This document shows, piece after piece, positions 17,297 through 25,751 of a DNA stretch of 64,000 nucleotides. Position numbers and translations under genes: made by a program. The stretch lies in the NCBI RefSeq assembly GCF_000620305.1, contig NZ_KK211100.1:928735-992734 (forward strand), in the 5' to 3' direction. The notes below the pieces were generated by a model. The model did no database searches and was not told the origin of the DNA. It was given only the letters and a program-made list of their open reading frames with translations. Source of the DNA: Desulfitibacter alkalitolerans DSM 16504. GTDB lineage: Bacteria; Bacillota; DSM-16504; Desulfitibacterales; Desulfitibacteraceae. Position 1 is the stretch's first letter; each line of letters starts with the position of its first letter.

Positions 17297-18856
17297 ATGA
17301 AAAACCAAACTATTTTAATAAGAGGCAAACAGCTAATTATTAATCCCAATCCAATCACAAAAAAGGTTTACCTTGAGCTTAAACCACCAAGCTTAAACAA
17401 TAACAAGGGAGTAATTGACCGCCTGAAGGAAGCATTGCACAAGGATTTTCCAAATATTACAGTTCCCCTGCCTTTAATGGATGCCATTGTCCGGGCCTGC
17501 CATAACAGTAAGTGGCGGGTTACTGTTACTGTTGCTGATACAGCACCCTGCCATAAAATTATTGCTGTAGAAGAAGGTAATCAATTAGACAAGCATTACG
17601 GGTTGGCAATTGATATTGGCACAACCACAGTTGTTGTATATCTTGTGGATTTAGCTTCCGGTGATATTTTGGGAGTAGAATCAGATTATAACCAGCAGGT
17701 AATCCATGGCGAGGATATCTTGTCCAGAATACATTTTGCCAGTTCTCCAGAAAATCTTGCCCAGCTGACACAGGCCATAGTGTCAACTCTAAATGTTCTA
17801 ATTAATAGTCTGTGCATGGATGCTGGTATTACTAATAACCACATTTCAGGGGCTGTCATTGGTGGAAATACTACCATGATACACCTGCTTCTTGGTCTTT
17901 CCCCAACTCATTTGTGCAGGGAGCCTTATCTGCCAACTGTTAACCAACCTGGTTTCTTGCAAGCCAGAGAGCTTAATATAGCTATTAATCCCTTTGGCAT
18001 AATTTACTGTATCCCCAGCATAGGAAGTTATGTTGGAGGTGATGCTGTAGCAGGCATCCTTGTAAGCGAAATGCATAAGAGGGATACTATATCAATAATA
18101 GTGGACATCGGAACAAATGGAGAAATATTACTAGGAAATAACCAGTGGTTGGTAGCTTGCGCTGGTGCTGCCGGTCCTGCCCTGGAGGGAGGAGTTGTTT
18201 CAGCTGGGATCAGAGCTGAAGCAGGCGCAATTGACAGCATACAAATTGGTGGCAGGACAAGGAAGGTTCGTTATACTACAATTGGTAATGAAAAACCCAA
18301 GGGTATTTGCGGATCTGGTCTTGTAGACGCTGTGGCTGAACTCTTCATCAATAGGATCATTGATTCTTCTGGACATTTTAAAGATGACAGCAGGGAGTTT
18401 ACTGTAGTAAAGGCTGAAGATACTGCCCATGGTCAGGATATAATAATTACCCAGATTGATATAAGAAATCTTCTCAGAACCAAGGCGGCAGTAAATGCCT
18501 CACTGGAGGTGCTCTTGGAAAGTGTTGGCTGTTCACTAGCAGATATTCAAGATTTTTATGCTGCAGGGGCCTTTGGCAATTACATCAACCCAGAATCAGC
18601 CATAATCATTGGCTTGTACCCTGACATGCCAAGAGAAAAAATCCACCTTATTGGTAATAGCTCAGTTGAGGGTGCCAGGGCTGCCCTTCTTGATAAGGAA
18701 AAAATCAAGGAGCTAGAAGAAATTGTTAAAAATATAACATATTTTGAAATAGGCACCCATGGGAAATTTATGAGTAAGTTTACTGCCGGCCTGTTTATGC
18801 CTCACAGCAATTTAGATTGGTATCCTACTGTAAAACAAAAGCTTAAGGGCAATTAA
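17297..18856 (+). CDS. RACE/RamA-like ASKHA ATPase, activator of corrinoid proteins
   Basis: I chose the ATG at 17297 after GGAAAGGAACCCT (519 residues); an earlier in-frame ATG has no ribosome site. The ATPase core of the reductive activators of corrinoid enzymes is seen: phosphate-1 loop YGLAIDIGTTTVVVYLVDL, GAVIGGNTTMIHLLLGL, phosphate-2 loop IIVDIGTNGEILLG, ACAGAAGPALEGG and FYAAGAFGNYINPESA. The usual N-terminal [2Fe-2S] ferredoxin domain (about 100 residues with CxxGxC motifs) is absent. The N-terminus (residues 1-85) is instead a short linker-like domain. Such proteins reduce Co(II) corrinoid to Co(I) with ATP. Without its own ferredoxin domain, it would need a separate electron donor. 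No methyltransferase gene is adjacent. Confidence 0.82.
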   Translation: MKNQTILIRGKQLIINPNPITKKVYLELKPPSLNNNKGVIDRLKEALHKDFPNITVPLPLMDAIVRACHNSKWRVTVTVADTAPCHKIIAVEEGNQLDKHYGLAIDIGTTTVVVYLVDLASGDILGVESDYNQQVIHGEDILSRIHFASSPENLAQLTQAIVSTLNVLINSLCMDAGITNNHISGAVIGGNTTMIHLLLGLSPTHLCREPYLPTVNQPGFLQARELNIAINPFGIIYCIPSIGSYVGGDAVAGILVSEMHKRDTISIIVDIGTNGEILLGNNQWLVACAGAAGPALEGGVVSAGIRAEAGAIDSIQIGGRTRKVRYTTIGNEKPKGICGSGLVDAVAELFINRIIDSSGHFKDDSREFTVVKAEDTAHGQDIIITQIDIRNLLRTKAAVNASLEVLLESVGCSLADIQDFYAAGAFGNYINPESAIIIGLYPDMPREKIHLIGNSSVEGARAALLDKEKIKELEEIVKNITYFEIGTHGKFMSKFTAGLFMPHSNLDWYPTVKQKLKGN

Positions 18857-18898
18857 AAATTAAACCTTTCAAGCTAAATATATTTTTCAATATAAATG

Positions 18899-18943
18899 TC
18901 AATTTTGTCAATTTGTCAATTTGTCAAGCCTGACCCTGGGTTG
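18899..18943. repeat. TTGACAAA repeat next to GGGTCAGGCTTGAC motif
   Basis: Read on the minus strand this is CAGGGTCAGGCTTGAC followed by AAATTGAC repeats three times. The TGA inside GGCTTGAC is the carB stop codon, so the element forms the end of that gene. Nearly the same string occurs at 50107-50135, and a shorter form (ATGGGGTCAGGCT) at 32149-32161. Confidence 0.55.
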
Positions 18944-21900
18944 ATTGTTTTATTCGCAGGTGATATTCCTGTAATTTTTTCACCTTGGTTTCAGTTATGT
19001 TAGCTTCCAGATAAGCTTCTATCCCCCTGGCAGTAGCAACAGCAGCAGCAATTGTGGTTATATAAGGCACTTTATGCTTGATAGCTGCCTTTCTTATATA
19101 AGAATCATCTTTTTTACCGCCTTCACCAATTGGTGTGTTGATAATCAAATTAATTTCTCTATTGGTTATACTATCGATTATGTCAGGCCTGCCTTCTCCC
19201 AGCTTATAGATTTCTGCAGATTGGATGCCGTTATCAGCTAAAAACTTCTGGGTTCCTTCTGTTGCCTTTATTGCAAAACCCAGCTCAGCAAATTTGCGTG
19301 CAGCAGGCAGTACTGCCTGTTTATCCTCTTCTCTTACAGTGATCAAGACAGTTCCTGAAGTGGGCAAGGGACTCTGGACAGCTTCCTGGGCTTTAAAGAA
19401 AGCTATTCCAAAGGAATCGCCCATTCCTAAAACCTCTCCAGTGGATCTCATTTCCGGACCTAAAAGAGGATCTACCTCTGGAAACATATTAAAGGGAAAG
19501 ACGGCTTCTTTCACACCAAAGTAGGGAATATCCCCTGTCGCCAGCTCATTGATATTATATTTGCTTCCCTTTTCAGTGGTCATAATTATTTCAGTAGCAA
19601 TGCGGGCCATGGAAATATTGCAAATCTTTGATACTATTGGGACTGTCCTGGATGCCCTTGGGTTTGCTTCCAATACATAAACTTGGTTCCCAGCAATGGC
19701 ATACTGGATGTTCATCAACCCTATTACCTTTAGCTCTTGAGCTATCAATCTGGTATAGCTGCGGATAGTTTCCAGGTTTTCATCTGAAATACTAATTGGG
19801 GGTATAACACAGGCCGAATCCCCTGAATGAACTCCTGCATACTCTATGTGTTCCATGACTGCTGGTACAAAAACATCTATCCCATCAGAAATGGCATCTG
19901 ATTCGGCTTCAACAGCATTGTCAAGAAATCTATCTATAAGGATAGGTTTCTCAGGGTTAACATCTCTTGCTTCATCTATATAATGCTTGAGCATTTCCTG
20001 ATCATGAACGATTTCCATGCCCCGCCCTCCTAAAACATATGAGGGCCTGACCATTACTGGATAACCAATCTCATGAGCTATAGCAAGGGCTTCATCCAGG
20101 CTGCTGGCAATGCCGGCCTTGGGCATGGGGATTCCCAGTTTATCCATGGCAGCTCTAAAACTATCACGATCCTCTGCAAGGTCGATTGTTTCAAGAGATG
20201 TGCCAAGTATCTTGACACCTTCCCTTTCCAGTTCTCCTGCAATATTTAATGGAGTCTGCCCTCCAAACTGGACAATTACCCCCATTGGCCTTTCTTTCCA
20301 ATAAATACTCAATACATCCTCTACAGTGAGTGGTTCAAAGTATAATTTATCAGATGTGTCATAATCTGTAGATACTGTTTCAGGATTACAGTTAACCATA
20401 ATGGTTTCATATCCTAAATTTCGTAAAGTAATGGCTGCATGAACACAACAATAGTCAAATTCTATACCCTGGCCAATGCGATTTGGCCCTCCACCTAAAA
20501 TCATTACCTTGGGATTGCTGCTTGAGATGGTCTTATCCTGGGCATTATATGTTGAATAATAATAAGCTGCATCCTGGACTCCACTTACGGGCACAGGTTC
20601 CCATCCTTCTGTTATGCCCAGGGCAATTCGATGCTCCCTAATCTCTTTCTCAGGCAGGTTTAACAGCATGGCTAAATATCTATCGGCGAAACCGTCTTTC
20701 TTGGCACGAATCAGCAAATCATCAGGCAAAGACTTGCCCCTATACTGCAGCAGCTCCTCCTCCAATAAAACCAGCTCCTGCATTTGCTCAATAAACCATG
20801 CCTTGATGTGGGTAAGTTTATGTAATTCTTCTATGGCAGCTCCCTTGCGCAATGCTTCATACATAATAAACTGGCGTTCACTTGAAGGTCCAACTAGCAA
20901 TGACAGCAGCTCGGGCAAAGTTTTTTTATTGAAATCTTTAGCAAAGCCCAGACCGTAACGCCCTATTTCCAGGGAACGAATGGCTTTTTGAAATGCTTCC
21001 TTATAGTTCTTGCCTATACTCATTACTTCACCAACAGCCTTCATTTGGGTCCCCAGCTTATCTATAGAGCCCTTGAATTTTTCAAAATTCCAGCGGGGAA
21101 ACTTAACAACAACATAATCCCCTGATGGAGTATACTTGTCCAGGGAACCATCCCGCCAGTAAGGAATCTCATCTAAGGTCAGGCCGGCTGCCAACATGGC
21201 AGAGACTAGTGCAATGGGGAAGCCTGTAGCTTTTGAAGCTAGGGCAGAGGATCTTGAAGTCCTGGGGTTTATTTCAATAACCACTACACGCCCTGTTTTT
21301 GGGTCATGGGCAAACTGAACATTTGTGCCTCCAATTACTTCAATGGCCTCTACAATGTCATAGGCATATTTTTGTAAACGCTGCTGCAGTTCATTGCTAA
21401 TGGTCAGCATTGGTGCTGTACAAAAGGAATCACCTGTATGAACACCGATAGCATCTACATTTTCTATAAAGCATACTGTGATCATCTGGTTTTTGGCATC
21501 ACGAACTACTTCCAGTTCTAATTCTTCCCAGCCCAGTACTGATTCCTCTACAAGGATTTGTCCTACAATACTTGCTGTAATTCCTCTTTTGGCAACCTGC
21601 CTCAACTCTTCTATATTATATACAAGGCCACCTCCAGTTCCGCCCATGGTATAAGCAGGGCGAATAACCACAGGAAAGCCAAGCTCCATGGCAATTTCTT
21701 CAGCTTCTTCAACACTATAAGCTGGTGCACTTCTTGGCATTTCAATATTGAGCCTTTTCATGGTTTCCTTAAAAGCAATACGGTCTTCTCCTCTTTCAAT
21801 GGCGTCCAGCTGCACACCCATTACCTTAACACCATATTTATCAAGGACACCTGCCTTGTCCAGTTCAATGGAGAGATTTAGAGCAGATTGGCCTCCCAGG

Positions 21901-22166
21901 TTTGGAAGCAGTGCATCAGGTCGCTCCTTTTCAATAATCTCAGTTAGTCTTTTTACATTTAGCGGTTCAATATAAGTTGCATCAGCCATAACCGGATCGG
22001 TCATGATAGTGGCTGGATTGGAGTTTACCAGGACAATTTCATAGCCTAAATTCCTCAAGGCTTTGCAGGCTTGAGTTCCTGCATAGTCAAATTCAGCAGC
22101 CTGTCCTATTATAATAGGCCCCGAGCCAATAATCAAAATTTTATTTATATCAGTACGTTTTGGCAT
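18924..22166 (-). CDS. carB: Carbamoyl-phosphate synthase large subunit
   Basis: This 1080-residue protein has full length for CarB, which joins ammonia, bicarbonate and 2 ATP to carbamoyl phosphate for pyrimidine and arginine synthesis. It contains two homologous ATP-grasp halves: KILIIGSGPIIIGQAAEFDY with RPAYTMGGTGGG, and KVMILGGGPNRIGQGIEFDY with RPSYVLGGRGMEI. The oligomerisation domain lies between them and the C-terminal MGS-like allosteric domain (residues about 935-1065). The small subunit gene carA is not adjacent, which is unusual for Clostridia. The last codons and the stop lie inside a repeated element, so the exact C-terminal tail (STQGQA) may be a later replacement. Confidence 0.97.
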   Translation of the reverse strand: MPKRTDINKILIIGSGPIIIGQAAEFDYAGTQACKALRNLGYEIVLVNSNPATIMTDPVMADATYIEPLNVKRLTEIIEKERPDALLPNLGGQSALNLSIELDKAGVLDKYGVKVMGVQLDAIERGEDRIAFKETMKRLNIEMPRSAPAYSVEEAEEIAMELGFPVVIRPAYTMGGTGGGLVYNIEELRQVAKRGITASIVGQILVEESVLGWEELELEVVRDAKNQMITVCFIENVDAIGVHTGDSFCTAPMLTISNELQQRLQKYAYDIVEAIEVIGGTNVQFAHDPKTGRVVVIEINPRTSRSSALASKATGFPIALVSAMLAAGLTLDEIPYWRDGSLDKYTPSGDYVVVKFPRWNFEKFKGSIDKLGTQMKAVGEVMSIGKNYKEAFQKAIRSLEIGRYGLGFAKDFNKKTLPELLSLLVGPSSERQFIMYEALRKGAAIEELHKLTHIKAWFIEQMQELVLLEEELLQYRGKSLPDDLLIRAKKDGFADRYLAMLLNLPEKEIREHRIALGITEGWEPVPVSGVQDAAYYYSTYNAQDKTISSSNPKVMILGGGPNRIGQGIEFDYCCVHAAITLRNLGYETIMVNCNPETVSTDYDTSDKLYFEPLTVEDVLSIYWKERPMGVIVQFGGQTPLNIAGELEREGVKILGTSLETIDLAEDRDSFRAAMDKLGIPMPKAGIASSLDEALAIAHEIGYPVMVRPSYVLGGRGMEIVHDQEMLKHYIDEARDVNPEKPILIDRFLDNAVEAESDAISDGIDVFVPAVMEHIEYAGVHSGDSACVIPPISISDENLETIRSYTRLIAQELKVIGLMNIQYAIAGNQVYVLEANPRASRTVPIVSKICNISMARIATEIIMTTEKGSKYNINELATGDIPYFGVKEAVFPFNMFPEVDPLLGPEMRSTGEVLGMGDSFGIAFFKAQEAVQSPLPTSGTVLITVREEDKQAVLPAARKFAELGFAIKATEGTQKFLADNGIQSAEIYKLGEGRPDIIDSITNREINLIINTPIGEGGKKDDSYIRKAAIKHKVPYITTIAAAVATARGIEAYLEANITETKVKKLQEYHLRIKQSTQGQA

Positions 22167-22387
22167 GGTTCAATTCCCCGTTTCCTAGTATTTTAAGTAA
22201 ATTCTTTATAGTATTAGCCATATTATGGGCAAAATCCTTTTTTACAATTCAACTTATGAATAACAAAAATGCTGATGTATGAGTTATATTGCCCAAATAT
22301 AAAAATGTATCAAAGATTTGCACTAACAAGATGACTATTGGTAAACTTTGGATAATTTAAAAAGTGCGAATATTTTAAAAAATATTG

Positions 22388-22417
22388 TTGACAAGTTATG
22401 CTTATTTATGTAATAAT
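22388..22417 (+). promoter_or_regulatory. Strong sigma-A promoter for a non-coding transcript
   Basis: A consensus TTGACA (22388-22393) is followed 17-18 bases on by TAATAA/AATAAT (22411-22417). It drives the plus strand into a region with no convincing coding sequence and a terminator 290 bases later. Confidence 0.65.
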
Positions 22418-22422
22418 GATGT

Positions 22423-22715
22423 TACCAGGTTCCGAGAGGCAAAAAGGAAACCGGACCAAGCCCGGCAGCAGTGTAAGGTTAAGTATCACAATTGTGAGAA
22501 AAGCAATGCGGTGTGTAAGGGTAAGGTATAAGCGTATCGAAGCAAGTTTTTTGGAGAAATCCAGGAAAGGAGTTAGGTACGCGGAGTAGAAATACTGTAC
22601 CTGGCCAGAGAAGAAAGCCGTTTGTATAAGCGGTGGACTGAAAGTGGCATAAAGGGAAGTATTCTACCGGGGAACGGAAGGTCTGTTGGAACTCTGGTTT
22701 TTTATTGCGTTTTTT
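22423..22715 (+). ncRNA. Structured non-coding RNA of unidentified class
   Basis: A predicted transcript of about 290 nt lies between carB and hpt, both on the other strand. It is bounded by a consensus promoter and a terminator: ACCGGGG pairs with CTCTGGT, then TTTTTTATTGCGTTTTTTT. The 5' end ACCAGGTTCC can also pair with GGAACTCTGGT at the 3' end, closing the molecule as in RNase P, 6S or SRP RNAs. Inner hairpins are clear, for example AGGTAC (22575-22580) with GTACCT (22597-22602) closing an AGTA-GAAA-TACT loop. I looked for hallmarks of RNase P (GAGGAAAGTCC), SRP (GGAAGG-AGCAGC), tmRNA and known riboswitches and found none. GGAAACCGG...CCCGGCAGCAGTGTAAGG only loosely recalls a cobalamin riboswitch. 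A 63-codon frame inside it has no ribosome site and looks spurious. Confidence 0.6.
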
Positions 22716-22732
22716 TATTTTTTAAAATACAG

Positions 22733-23266
22733 CTAATTGCCAGCTTCCTCAACTAGAGCTGCAATATCAAGCATGTTACGGTATTGTTCGTGATAATCCA
22801 ATCCATAACCCACTGCGTAAACATCCGGAAGTTCAAAGCCAACATAATCAATGGGAACTTCGACTATACGCCTGGCAGGTACATTAAGCAGTGTACAAAC
22901 CCGTATTCCCGAGGGATTGCGGGTTTTTAGATTTCTTAACAGATAGTTTAAGGTCAGCCCTGTATCAACAATATCTTCTACCAGCAGGACTTCTTTTTCG
23001 TTCACTGAAATATCTAGATCCTTTGTAATTCTTACAATACCCTGGGGGCTTGCTTCCCGCCCGTAACTGGAAATGCTTATAAAATCCAGAACAAAGGGAA
23101 CTGTTAAGCTTCTAGTAAGGTCTACTGTAAAGTAAACTGCTCCTCGCAAAACACAAACAAGCACCATTTTTTTACCATGATAATCATCAGATATCTGCCT
23201 TCCCAGGTCATTAACTCTCTGTTTAATTCTCTCCTGTGTTATGATTATGTCTAAGCCATACTTCAA
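22733..23266 (-). CDS. hpt: Hypoxanthine phosphoribosyltransferase
   Basis: This purine-salvage enzyme makes IMP or GMP from hypoxanthine or guanine and PRPP. The PRPP-binding loop VLLVEDIVDTGLTLNYLL, the flexible-loop region ISSYGREASPQGIVRI and VPIDYVGFELPDVYAVGYGL (base-binding V-x-F and D) are all present. Length (177 residues) is normal. I chose the TTG at 23266, six bases after AGGGGTG; a GTG three codons earlier touches the ribosome site. The kinase-like fusion gene lies just upstream on the same strand, so the two probably form an operon. Confidence 0.94.
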   Translation of the reverse strand: MKYGLDIIITQERIKQRVNDLGRQISDDYHGKKMVLVCVLRGAVYFTVDLTRSLTVPFVLDFISISSYGREASPQGIVRITKDLDISVNEKEVLLVEDIVDTGLTLNYLLRNLKTRNPSGIRVCTLLNVPARRIVEVPIDYVGFELPDVYAVGYGLDYHEQYRNMLDIAALVEEAGN

Positions 23267-23295
23267 TTTTTTCACCCCTAAACAGTATTCTTTTC

Positions 23296-24231
23296 TTAAC
23301 CTTTATCCAGACCAAGCTTTTTCAAAAGATTATGGTAATCCCTGCCATAAATTATTTTGAAATTAACGTCTGGATACAATTCTTTTAATCTCCGTATTTT
23401 CTTATTCTTTTTCCCCACTAGCTTTTGCCTTTGAGTAGTGAGCTCAACAAAAAGGTTAGAAGCCGGAAGGTAAAAATCCGGCGAAAAAGCTTCTGTAATC
23501 TTTCCATCACTATCCCTCTGCAGGGGAAATGTCCGGGGCTCATATTCCCATGGTATTTTATAAAAATCAAGTACCCTGGCAAACTCTTTTTCACTTGGGT
23601 GCATAAAATTAACTTTTTCTTTGTTCTCTTGCAGGTTTTTTTGTATTTTTTCTTCACTTTCCATAGATAACAGCTCTTTTTTCCTAAGTTTAAATCCCTG
23701 GACAACCAATTTTGCAGCCCTTTGCGGGGATATTTTACCTGTGTTAATTACCAGGTCAAACATCTCCATGTCCATCCAGGAATGCTTGAAAACCTCCTGG
23801 GTAAAACGTTTCTTAAGACGATCCTTTTCTTGGATCATGCGCAAAGCTTTTTTTTCATCTAATTGATAAATCTCTTGTACCCATTGTACACGCTGATTTA
23901 TGGGAGCCTGAATTCGCACATGAAAAGCATCTGGGTGGTCCCTAAATAAAAACTGTCCACCCCGACCTAATAAAATAATGGATTCTTTGGCGGCCAGTTC
24001 CATGATCAAATCATGGAGAGCAGTTCTATAAAAGATTCGCTTTTTTTCCTGTACCGGGTCTTTTCTGACATTTTTTTCAAAGGAAAAGGCTTGCGGTGAT
24101 AAGCCCAGTTTTGATAATCCTTCATTTATAACATTTTGAGTTACTAGAAGAAACCCAAGCTTTTTTGCTGCATCTTTTCCAACAGTTCCTCCACCTGCTC
24201 CAAACTGTCTGGAAATTGTTATTACGGACAA
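23296..24231 (-). CDS. Cytidylate-kinase-like protein fused to a PD-(D/E)XK-like domain
   Basis: This 311-residue protein has a TTG start seven bases after GGGAGG. Residues 1-205 form a P-loop kinase of the cytidylate-kinase-like family: ITISRQFGAGGGTVGKDAAK as P-loop, IILLGRGGQFLF, and RLKKRFTQEVFKHSW as lid. Residues about 215-311 are a separate domain. It reads AFSPDFYLPASNLFVELTTQ, then K-x-x-K-x-x-R-R-L-K-E-L-Y-P-D and INFKIIYGRDY-like strands. The P-D...E-x-T...K order is that of the PD-(D/E)XK nuclease fold seen in restriction-like endonucleases. The two domains in one chain suggest nucleotide handling coupled to a nucleic-acid or scaffold function, but no substrate can be named. hpt follows after 20 bases. 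Confidence 0.7.
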   Translation of the reverse strand: MSVITISRQFGAGGGTVGKDAAKKLGFLLVTQNVINEGLSKLGLSPQAFSFEKNVRKDPVQEKKRIFYRTALHDLIMELAAKESIILLGRGGQFLFRDHPDAFHVRIQAPINQRVQWVQEIYQLDEKKALRMIQEKDRLKKRFTQEVFKHSWMDMEMFDLVINTGKISPQRAAKLVVQGFKLRKKELLSMESEEKIQKNLQENKEKVNFMHPSEKEFARVLDFYKIPWEYEPRTFPLQRDSDGKITEAFSPDFYLPASNLFVELTTQRQKLVGKKNKKIRRLKELYPDVNFKIIYGRDYHNLLKKLGLDKG

Positions 24232-24256
24232 GGTACAGCCTCCCTTTCTAAAGAAA

Positions 24257-24320
24257 ACTTGGCTTTCGCCAAGCCTTTTGGCGCCAGCGAAAGCCTTAGT
24301 TGCGCCAGTAGTTCAAGCAT
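24257..24320. repeat. GC-rich nested inverted repeats
   Basis: GGCTTTCGC (24261-24269) and GCGAAAGCC (24287-24295) are perfect inverted copies. The left arm is itself part of CTTGGC-TTTC-GCCAAG, and GGCGCC lies at the centre. This stands in the 311-base gap upstream of the kinase-like gene. Apart from this hairpin and the terminator at 24496-24520 I see nothing else in the gap. Confidence 0.45.
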
Positions 24321-24495
24321 TTTTTAATGCGTAGAAATACCAGTCCCTTGGGGCACCTATACTATCTGCATTTAAAAGTTATACTTTCTGACTAGTGTAA
24401 AAAAGCTTAAATAGACAGTTTCTTTAATTTATGTTTATCAATTCTCCACAATGATTATTATTTCCTTCCATGTGCTGATTTTATATCATATAAAA

Positions 24496-24520
24496 ACCTC
24501 CCAGTGAGAAAATGGGAGGT
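24496..24520 (-). terminator. Terminator of the 24.5-31.5 kb operon
   Basis: An 8-base stem ACCTCCCA / TGGGAGGT, followed on the minus strand by GGTTTTTATA, lies 23 bases past the end of the last gene of the operon. Confidence 0.85.
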
Positions 24521-24542
24521 CTAGTATTTTCATGCTCTTGTT

Positions 24543-25751
24543 CTATACTCTTTTGGCGCCGCAGTGTATACAGAAAAGTGCTGCCTCAGCAAAAGGCTTC
24601 CCGCACTGTCCACAGAATTTCAGTTTTGTTTTTACCTTTGTTTCCACAACTGTTGATTTAGCTGCCCCAGCATTTGACTCAGCACTTGCTTCAGCACTTG
24701 CTTCAGGCCCAGCTTGAGCTGTCTCTCCAGGGATGCCCTTTAACGCAGCCTCGAAAACCTCATTGAGCTTGTGAACCAGCTGCTCCTTCATGTAAGCCTG
24801 GTGATTAACCATGGCACGCCCGTTCCCGGTCATCTCAAGGCTGACAAGGTGGTTGGCCAGGGCCGTGGGTGCCACAAAAAGCCGCCCGGCTGTTTTGAAC
24901 CTTGCATCATTTCCCTTTGAGCCTTCCTTGACCTTGAGGTCAAAGCCAAAGCACTGCAGCCATGTTCTGTAAAACTCAACACCCATCACCCTGCCTGCCT
25001 CACCAAAAACCAGGACGTCATTATCTGGTTTGTCAGTCTGGGCATGGACAAGAAAGCTTTTGTCTGTGAGTATAGAGGCATAAGACGGCTTGAGGTCAAT
25101 ATTGACTTCATGCAGCCCCGGTGTCACCACCATAAATGCCGGCAGAAGCCAGCGTATGTCGCCGCTTCTAATGGCATCACCCATGGTGGAAGTGAATTCA
25201 GAAAAAGTTATTGCCGGCGCTTCTGTCAGGGCATAATCAAGCAAATTTCTAAAGGTGGCACGCCTGAAAGCGTCAATGCTGTGCAGGACAAAGAGAAAGG
25301 CTTCAAGCTCAACCTTTGGCGGAATATAGTTTGGCGCCGTTTCTTCAGGATCTGTGGCAAAGGCCTGGCACCAGGACAAAATGAAATCCTGGTAACGCTC
25401 ATAGTATTGAATCATGAAGTTTTCCTGGGTCTCAGTCACAACTGCGGCTGCCGTGGCAAGAGTGTTTTCAGCACTGCCAAGATGAATCCAGAGCTCTTCC
25501 AGGGGCATACTGCCTCCGCCGCTTCTCAAAACAGCATAGGCTTCTGGAGCTGCAATTAAAGCTGCGGCCCTTTTAAGTTCCAGACTCTCCATGATTTCTC
25601 CATATTGGCTGGAAACGCCTGCTTCTGCAGGGGCATTCAAGCCCTTGAAAAAAGAGCCCTCCTGGATTGTATGCTTCAATTCTCCAATAAGCAGACGGAG
25701 AATATCAGTCTTTTTAATTTCAAAGGTCATTGGTAACTTAAAGCTATCCAT
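24543..25751 (-). CDS. Unknown protein with C-terminal zinc ribbon
   Basis: This 402-residue protein is mostly helical and soluble and is not recognised. Residues 1-330 show no known motif; a compact part near 190-290 (TFSEFTSTMGDAIRSGDIRW, LVFGEAGRVMGVEFYRTW) looks globular. An Ala/Glu/Ser linker (residues 345-370) leads to a zinc ribbon at the extreme C-terminus (FCGQCGKPFAEAALFCIHCG). The ATG follows GGAGGG and overlaps the end of the previous gene by position (TAAATG). As the last gene of the operon around the large secreted protein it may be a cytoplasmic chaperone or adaptor; this is a guess from position only. Confidence 0.55.
   Translation of the reverse strand: MDSFKLPMTFEIKKTDILRLLIGELKHTIQEGSFFKGLNAPAEAGVSSQYGEIMESLELKRAAALIAAPEAYAVLRSGGGSMPLEELWIHLGSAENTLATAAAVVTETQENFMIQYYERYQDFILSWCQAFATDPEETAPNYIPPKVELEAFLFVLHSIDAFRRATFRNLLDYALTEAPAITFSEFTSTMGDAIRSGDIRWLLPAFMVVTPGLHEVNIDLKPSYASILTDKSFLVHAQTDKPDNDVLVFGEAGRVMGVEFYRTWLQCFGFDLKVKEGSKGNDARFKTAGRLFVAPTALANHLVSLEMTGNGRAMVNHQAYMKEQLVHKLNEVFEAALKGIPGETAQAGPEASAEASAESNAGAAKSTVVETKVKTKLKFCGQCGKPFAEAALFCIHCGAKRV

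Noticed and set aside
22441-22480. Cobalamin riboswitch in the RNA (GGAAACCGG...CAGTGTAAGG)
   Set aside because: Only the core-like string matches; the rest of the consensus and a downstream B12-related gene on that strand are missing.
22398-22589. 63-codon frame inside the structured RNA
   Set aside because: No ribosome site, very basic and low-complexity composition, and overlap with base-paired segments and the promoter; not reported as a gene.
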